A DNA stretch of 35,244 bases, taken from positions 1 through 35,244 of the IMG/VR virus record IMGVR_UViG_3300032285_000166; one strand, written 5' to 3'. Positions 31,733-35,244 of this stretch are shown here, piece by piece. A model generated the notes under the pieces. That model saw nothing but the letters and a program-made list of their open reading frames with translations, made no database searches and was not told where the DNA came from. Numbering within the stretch: the stretch's first letter is position 1; every line of letters begins with the position of its first letter. The translations under genes and the position numbers were made by a program. The DNA comes from a virus.

Positions 31733-32656
31733 TTAGTAGAACAGTTGACGAGGGACAAAACGATCCGCTGCTTTATCACGATCCTCCTGTGAAGCAAGCA
31801 ACCACTGCTGTTCGTATTCATCTTTAAGCATCGCCACCCGATCAGGTGCAACGTCAGTTCGTTTCATGGCAATGTAGAACGCCATCCCAGCTACCATACA
31901 TGGTACTAGACGGAACGGGATATCTTCGACATTTACACCATTACCGGCGTCTTGAAGGCGACGAAGCCTCCAATACACAAACGTGTAATTCCCACCAGCA
32001 TCAGGTGAAGGCCATACGTTGATGCAAGGAAGATTTTGTACGTACACCGCAGCGCCAGCCGTGTGGGATGCTGCGGTAGTGTTGTTTTGCCCACGCCAAC
32101 AGTTAGTCAGAGTATTGCCAACAATGTTCGTGTAGCTGATCGTTTCTGAGTCAATTTTCACGAACCCAGTAGTCGTCAGGTTAGATACGTCGCTGAGCGT
32201 AATACTTGTAGCTGTGCTAGTTATTGTGCTGCTAAGCGTAACACTTGTGGAATTTGTTTGAGCCGTTTGGCGGTTGACCCAGACCTGAATAGGTCGTCCT
32301 TGAGCTAGTTTGTTTGGGATCGTAGAGTATGTAGACTCTGAAATTCTGCTGATGTTGATGTCAGACTGGTTGCTAGATGACCCAGTGTTTTGGCGAATAA
32401 CATGATCTAGCAGGTCGATTGTGTCTGCTGGTAGCGGGTAGATAAGCTGGCCTGTAGTCAGGACGATCTGACCCTCTTGGATCGTCCAAAGGTTTATGCC
32501 TCTATTAGCCCACTCAATAGTTAGTAGGTTTAGAGATCGGCGTGCTGTACGAAACTCATAGCCAGTGCGAACCTCAATACCGGCGCGCTCGTACGCTTCC
32601 TCAATGAGATCATTGAGGTCAAGATTGAACGTAGATAGACCGGTGGTGTATGCCAT
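31733..32656 (-). CDS. Tail adaptor protein (P22 gp4/T7 gp11-like) with beta insertion
   Basis: This 307-residue protein has a start LNDLIEEAYERAGIEVRTGY followed by EFRTARRSLNLLTIEWANRG, which is typical of short-tailed phage adaptor (tail tubular A) proteins attached to the portal. A middle block of about 70 residues (from about 135 to 207; SSTITSTATSITLSDVSNLT, FVKIDSETISYTNI) is a beta insertion of a type found in many phage proteins ('SITL.dvs ... I..E.I.Yt'). The C-terminal half (INVWPSPDAGGNYTFVYWRL; DIPFRLVPCMVAGMAFYIAM) is again adaptor-like. Its stop is close to the zinc-ribbon gene (2-base gap). Confidence 0.78.
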   Translation of the reverse strand: MAYTTGLSTFNLDLNDLIEEAYERAGIEVRTGYEFRTARRSLNLLTIEWANRGINLWTIQEGQIVLTTGQLIYPLPADTIDLLDHVIRQNTGSSSNQSDINISRISESTYSTIPNKLAQGRPIQVWVNRQTAQTNSTSVTLSSTITSTATSITLSDVSNLTTTGFVKIDSETISYTNIVGNTLTNCWRGQNNTTAASHTAGAAVYVQNLPCINVWPSPDAGGNYTFVYWRLRRLQDAGNGVNVEDIPFRLVPCMVAGMAFYIAMKRTDVAPDRVAMLKDEYEQQWLLASQEDRDKAADRFVPRQLFY

Positions 32657-32658
32657 TA

Positions 32659-33357
32659 TTATTGAGGCACAAAAGGTTCGGGGGTATAACTACTGCCTTG
32701 GGCTGCTGCTCGCTGGGCTACTTGAGCCGCTTGAGCCGCTTGTTGCTGTTGCAGTATTTGGTTCTGCTGCGCATTCTGCATATTAGCCGATTGGATAGCC
32801 CTCTGCTGTAACGCTTGTTGTTGATTCTGTACATAGTTCATGTACGGATCTTGCTGGTACTGCTGCGGCCTAAAGTATTGTTGCTGTGGCTGCTGTGGTG
32901 GTTGCTGTTGCTGTAATGGAGGTAAACCCAGAGCATTTCGCGCAATATTAATCTCTTGTAGACTCATATCAGACCTACCCGTCATTGGCTGCTGTTGCGG
33001 GGGGCCACCACTAGGACCTCTTGTCCCATACATGGCTTGCAACTGAGCAATTGACGTTGGGTTAGGGTAATTAGGGCGCGACATCTGCTGTTGCTGGCCT
33101 AGATTAGTAACTCCCATGATCCCAGCCAAATTATTTGACGACATCTGCTGCTGCCGCTGTGGGGGCGCAGGCATAGAGAATTGCATCTGCTGGGGCGGTC
33201 TGTATTGCTGGAATGGCTGCGTATATTGAGATGGGGGCCGATAAGTAGTTGGCGCGGCGACGTTTGGCGAACTTGCCCCATTGCCCATAGGTACAGTCGG
33301 CACGCCTTTCCCAGCCCCTAATGGTACTCCACCGCTAGATCCTGCTCCCATACCCAT
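32659..33357 (-). CDS. Gln/Pro-rich virion-associated protein
   Basis: This 232-residue protein is low complexity, with Gln and Pro making up much of it (RPPQQMQFSMPAPPQRQQQM; QQQQPPQQPQQQYFRPQQYQ), and helical Gln/Ala in the last third (QAAQAAQVAQRAAAQ). It starts at ATG 33357, the first Met of MGMGAGSSGG. The motif LQEINIARNALGLPPL is the only part with ordinary sequence. Low-complexity Gln proteins occur among phage assembly and scaffold-like genes; no function can be given. Confidence 0.7.
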   Translation of the reverse strand: MGMGAGSSGGVPLGAGKGVPTVPMGNGASSPNVAAPTTYRPPSQYTQPFQQYRPPQQMQFSMPAPPQRQQQMSSNNLAGIMGVTNLGQQQQMSRPNYPNPTSIAQLQAMYGTRGPSGGPPQQQPMTGRSDMSLQEINIARNALGLPPLQQQQPPQQPQQQYFRPQQYQQDPYMNYVQNQQQALQQRAIQSANMQNAQQNQILQQQQAAQAAQVAQRAAAQGSSYTPEPFVPQ

Positions 33358-33602
33358 TATTTTTTTGCTGTTTTAGCAGACTTAATAAAGTCTTGTTTAG
33401 AAGGAGCGCCTTTAGATCCGGGCTTACGCATCTTCTCCCCAGAGCCTTCTGCTATCCGTTTGCGTTTGGCATTGATGTTATCGTACAAACCACCGCCTGC
33501 TTTGTATACTTCAACATCATTCGGGTTGTCTTTGCGAACAACCGTCTTGGCTTTGGGCGTTTTGGATGGACGAATATCGCCCATCCCACGGCTCGGTTTC
33601 AT
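33357..33602 (-). CDS. Small basic phage protein (GLYDNINAKRKRI type)
   Basis: This encodes 81 residues with the conserved phage motif GLYDNINAKRKRIAEGSGEK followed by MRKPGSKGAPSKQDFIKSAK. I recognise it from very many environmental phages, where it is always short and unannotated. It is Lys/Arg-rich and may bind nucleic acid. Its stop overlaps the next ATG as TAATG (33357) and its start overlaps the upstream gene as ATGA (33599-33602). Confidence 0.82.
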   Translation of the reverse strand: MKPSRGMGDIRPSKTPKAKTVVRKDNPNDVEVYKAGGGLYDNINAKRKRIAEGSGEKMRKPGSKGAPSKQDFIKSAKTAKK

Positions 33603-33790
33603 CGCTTTTTAGACATCCCGCCGCCGCACATTTTTTGCACTTTTTCATGCTCCATCATGTGTCCAGCAGAATGTTTTTTACACATATCCATATTATGAAT
33701 ATGTCCGCCAGCAGCGTACTTTTTAACAAAGTCCACCATGTGAGTGTGCGTGGCAGGACCGGGTTCTTTTTTAAATTCAGGCTCTTTCAT
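33599..33790 (-). CDS. Small His/Met/Cys-rich protein
   Basis: This encodes 63 residues, with seven His, two Cys and many Met in a short span (HTHMVDFVKKYAAGGHIHNM; DMCKKHSAGHMMEHEKVQKM; CGGGMSKKR). Such a composition suggests metal (Cu, Zn or Ni) binding, but no defined motif is present. It has a Gly-Gly motif (YAAGGHIHN) like its neighbours. It is coupled at both ends by ATGA overlaps and belongs to the small-protein cluster. Confidence 0.7.
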   Translation of the reverse strand: MKEPEFKKEPGPATHTHMVDFVKKYAAGGHIHNMDMCKKHSAGHMMEHEKVQKMCGGGMSKKR

Positions 33791-34164
33791 ACAAAAGTTC
33801 CTTTGGTTTTACCTTTAGTAGCGCAGCCATCAGCACGGCTAGAAGCCGATCCGCCACTAGACATCTTCTTGACCGATCCACCCTTTTTCATACCCATTGG
33901 AGGAGCAGTGGGAGCCATACCATCACCCGCAGGCATAGCAGGAGGCATTGGCCGACGCATCGGCATAGGCATATCAGCAGGAGCGCCCTTGCCCATAGGC
34001 ATCATTTTACGTTTCATTTCACCACCTTTTGAAAATTTATGGCCTTTGTCGGCCTGTACAAACTCTCTACCAACAGACTGAGGGATATCAGCCTTCCTAG
34101 CAAAAGCTGGGTTGTTAGCCACAGCTTCCATGAAATAGTGCTGCTTTTTGCTTTTGCTAGGCAT
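33787..34164 (-). CDS. Small protein with RADGC..KGKTKG C-terminus
   Basis: This encodes 125 residues. The N-terminus MPSKSKKQHYFMEAVANNPA and FARKADIPQSVGREFVQADK is a pattern seen in short phage proteins. The middle is Met/Pro-rich (MPMPMRRPMPPAMPAGDGM). It ends in MKKGGSVKKMSSGGS then SRADGCATKGKTKGTFV, shared with the protein at 34393-34845. It has Gly-Gly motifs and no enzyme signature. It overlaps its neighbours (ATGA at 33787 and 8 bases at 34157-34164). Confidence 0.75.
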   Translation of the reverse strand: MPSKSKKQHYFMEAVANNPAFARKADIPQSVGREFVQADKGHKFSKGGEMKRKMMPMGKGAPADMPMPMRRPMPPAMPAGDGMAPTAPPMGMKKGGSVKKMSSGGSASSRADGCATKGKTKGTFV

Positions 34165-34393
34165 GTTTTTCTACCAGCCGGTCGATCTTAGCTTCAAGCC
34201 GGTCAAGCCGGTCAAAGATGCGATTGATGTCTGCGTCCAACTGTGTCTTGGTTACGTACTCTCTAGCAATCTCTTCACGTGTTTTGTTAATCAGCACTTG
34301 AAGGCGCTTTACCTCGTCATACATGCTCTTGAGGAAGAACCCAACAACACTGACGCCCACCGAAAGAACTGCGTTCCAAATCGTGTGTTCCAT
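34157..34393 (-). CDS. TM plus coiled-coil protein, third of its kind in the window
   Basis: This gives 78 residues from ATG 34393, which overlaps the upstream stop as TGATG; a GTG one codon upstream is an alternative. A hydrophobic segment (TIWNAVLSVGVSVVGFFL) near the start is followed by a charged heptad helix (MYDEVKRLQVLINKTREEI; IFDRLDRLEAKIDRLVEK). The layout resembles XhlA-like or lysis-accessory proteins and the two small membrane proteins at 22672-23135, but here it lies 11 kb from the lysis cassette, among the small proteins. Confidence 0.72.
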   Translation of the reverse strand: MEHTIWNAVLSVGVSVVGFFLKSMYDEVKRLQVLINKTREEIAREYVTKTQLDADINRIFDRLDRLEAKIDRLVEKHA

Positions 34394-34845
34394 CACACAA
34401 ACCGCCCCTTGGTTTTGCCACGCTGAACACAGCCGTCTGCACGTTTGGAAGCGGAAGTAGTAGAGCCACCTTTAGCCATCTTTTTGACTACGTTAGCTTT
34501 GGATTTGTTTTTAATTGAACCGCCATGCTTAAATTCGGATTCGTTTACATCAGCGTTTTTAGATCCAACGCCGCTTCCACTTCCGCTGAAAGCACCACCA
34601 TTTAGTTCTTTGTTTGCCCGCAATTCCTGAAGAGCGTTGGCTTCATACGCAGCGTCTTCCGGTTTTTGCACTGCCCATGCCGGTCCACTATCCGATCTTG
34701 GTCCGCTACGAATTATAGCAAATGGGTTAATTCCACCAGCATTTTCTAGCGCTTGCCGTCCAGCATCAATATAGCCACCACCTTGGCTTACTCCAGCCCC
34801 ACCACCGACAGGACCGCCTTGCAAGTATCGCTTGGTTTTTTTCAT
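34393..34845 (-). CDS. Small protein with RADGC..RGKTKG C-terminus
   Basis: This encodes 150 residues starting at ATG 34845, one base after the upstream stop. It has a Gly-rich start (GGPVGGGAGVSQGGGYIDAG), a central ordinary region (GINPFAIIRSGPRSDSGPAW) and a Lys/Gly-rich end: FKHGGSIKNKSKANVVKKMA then KGGSTTSASKRADGC and VQRGKTKGRFV. The tail is shared with the protein at 33787-34164. The function is unknown. Confidence 0.73.
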   Translation of the reverse strand: MKKTKRYLQGGPVGGGAGVSQGGGYIDAGRQALENAGGINPFAIIRSGPRSDSGPAWAVQKPEDAAYEANALQELRANKELNGGAFSGSGSGVGSKNADVNESEFKHGGSIKNKSKANVVKKMAKGGSTTSASKRADGCVQRGKTKGRFV

Positions 34846-34846
34846 G

Positions 34847-35107
34847 TCAGCACTTCCACGCCCGAAGGCTTTTGTTAATCCGGGAGTCGGGGTCGTTGGC
34901 TGTTTTGGAAGAGGTAAGCTTCGACTTCATGCCGCTCATTCGCGCACAGAAGCTCTTCTTTCTCCCTGCGTCTGCGGTCGTTTTTGGTTTCGGCGCGGGG
35001 GGCTTTAAGTTCATCCCTTGTGATTTCGCGGACGCGCGTCCCTTCGCGTTCAGACCCCCCTTGGGGTCCTTTCCTTCTGCTCTTTGCCATGCAGGGGATT
35101 TAGCCAT
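34847..35107 (-). CDS. Small conserved phage protein (DUF6321-like)
   Basis: This encodes 86 residues with KDPKGGLNAKGRASAKSQG, LKPPAPKPKTTADAGRKKSF and CARMSGMKSKLTSSKTANDP followed by DSRINKSLRAWKC. I recognise the pattern from a very common small phage protein, which I believe is DUF6321. It is very basic and carries two conserved Cys (CARM... and C-terminal WKC). The function is unknown. The start overlaps the upstream gene's end by 8 bases (ATGGCTAA). Confidence 0.88.
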   Translation of the reverse strand: MAKSPAWQRAEGKDPKGGLNAKGRASAKSQGMNLKPPAPKPKTTADAGRKKSFCARMSGMKSKLTSSKTANDPDSRINKSLRAWKC

Positions 35108-35243
35108 AGAACACCGTTATGCCGGTAACTGAACCTGCACTTAAAGTTAAGTACAAACCCGTAGATGCTAAGATTCCTTCGCCGGGTATAAGGATATAAG
35201 TAGAGTTTGGTGTACCAAGACTCGCAATATCCATCGTAAACAA
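35100..35243 (-). CDS. C-terminal end of a virion structural protein (5' part beyond window)
   Basis: The minus-strand frame from the window edge reads in frame to TAA (35100-35102), giving MDIASLGTPNSTYILIPGEG and then ILASTGLYLTLSAGSVTGIT, ending VFYG. The stop overlaps the next gene's ATG by 8 bases. The 'IPGEG...GLYLTLSAGSVTGI' pattern resembles the last strands of phage capsid-decoration or tail-surface beta proteins. Because the start is outside, length and class cannot be stated. Confidence 0.75.
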   Translation of the reverse strand: MFTMDIASLGTPNSTYILIPGEGILASTGLYLTLSAGSVTGITVFYG

Positions 35244-35244
35244 A

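Overview
The window is a stretch of a tailed double-stranded DNA phage (Caudoviricetes), probably with a short, podovirus-like tail. The reasons are a replication module with an archaeo-eukaryotic-type primase-helicase, a GH108 endolysin with a three-TM holin, adaptor-like and nozzle-like tail proteins, several repeat-rich fibre proteins, and two very large proteins of the kind ejected with phage DNA. The host cannot be determined. No integrase, tRNA, rRNA, CRISPR array or bacterial housekeeping gene is visible. Terminase, portal, major capsid protein and DNA polymerase are not in the window and presumably lie beyond its ends.

Layout. From 1 to about 5216 genes run on the plus strand: the C-terminal part of a SNF2-type helicase (cut by the window edge), a small coiled-coil protein, a protein with a four-Cys cluster that may bind DNA, a small helix-turn-helix regulator, two strong hairpins (the second a textbook intrinsic terminator), a primase-helicase fusion, and a small unknown protein. 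From 5213 to 35244 every gene is on the minus strand, so the order of transcription is right to left. First come a structural-protein fragment and a group of very small Lys/Gly-rich proteins (35.2-33.4 kb). Next are a Gln-rich protein, adaptor-like and zinc-ribbon proteins (33.4-30.2 kb), then fibre and adhesin genes (30.2-24.1 kb). Two small proteins and a minus-strand terminator follow. After the terminator come an endonuclease VII-like nuclease, a lysis cassette (23.1-21.7 kb), a nozzle-like protein, a cupin and finally the very large virion/ejection proteins (18.7-5.2 kb).

The minus-strand module is packed as one translationally coupled unit. Most junctions are ATGA, TAATG, TGATG or other short overlaps, and the only clear intrinsic terminator lies directly in front of the endonuclease VII gene. 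The plus and minus modules converge with a 4-base overlap of their stop codons at 5213-5216.

The most distinctive features are: (1) a 2357-residue polyvalent-type protein with an embedded HELTH metallopeptidase motif; (2) a 1390-residue protein with 19 consecutive 11-residue repeats; (3) terminators placed immediately in front of start codons at two module boundaries; (4) a repeat motif shared by two different tail proteins; (5) a short Gly-Gly motif that recurs in many unrelated late proteins. All functional calls come from reading the sequence and recalling families; no database search was run.
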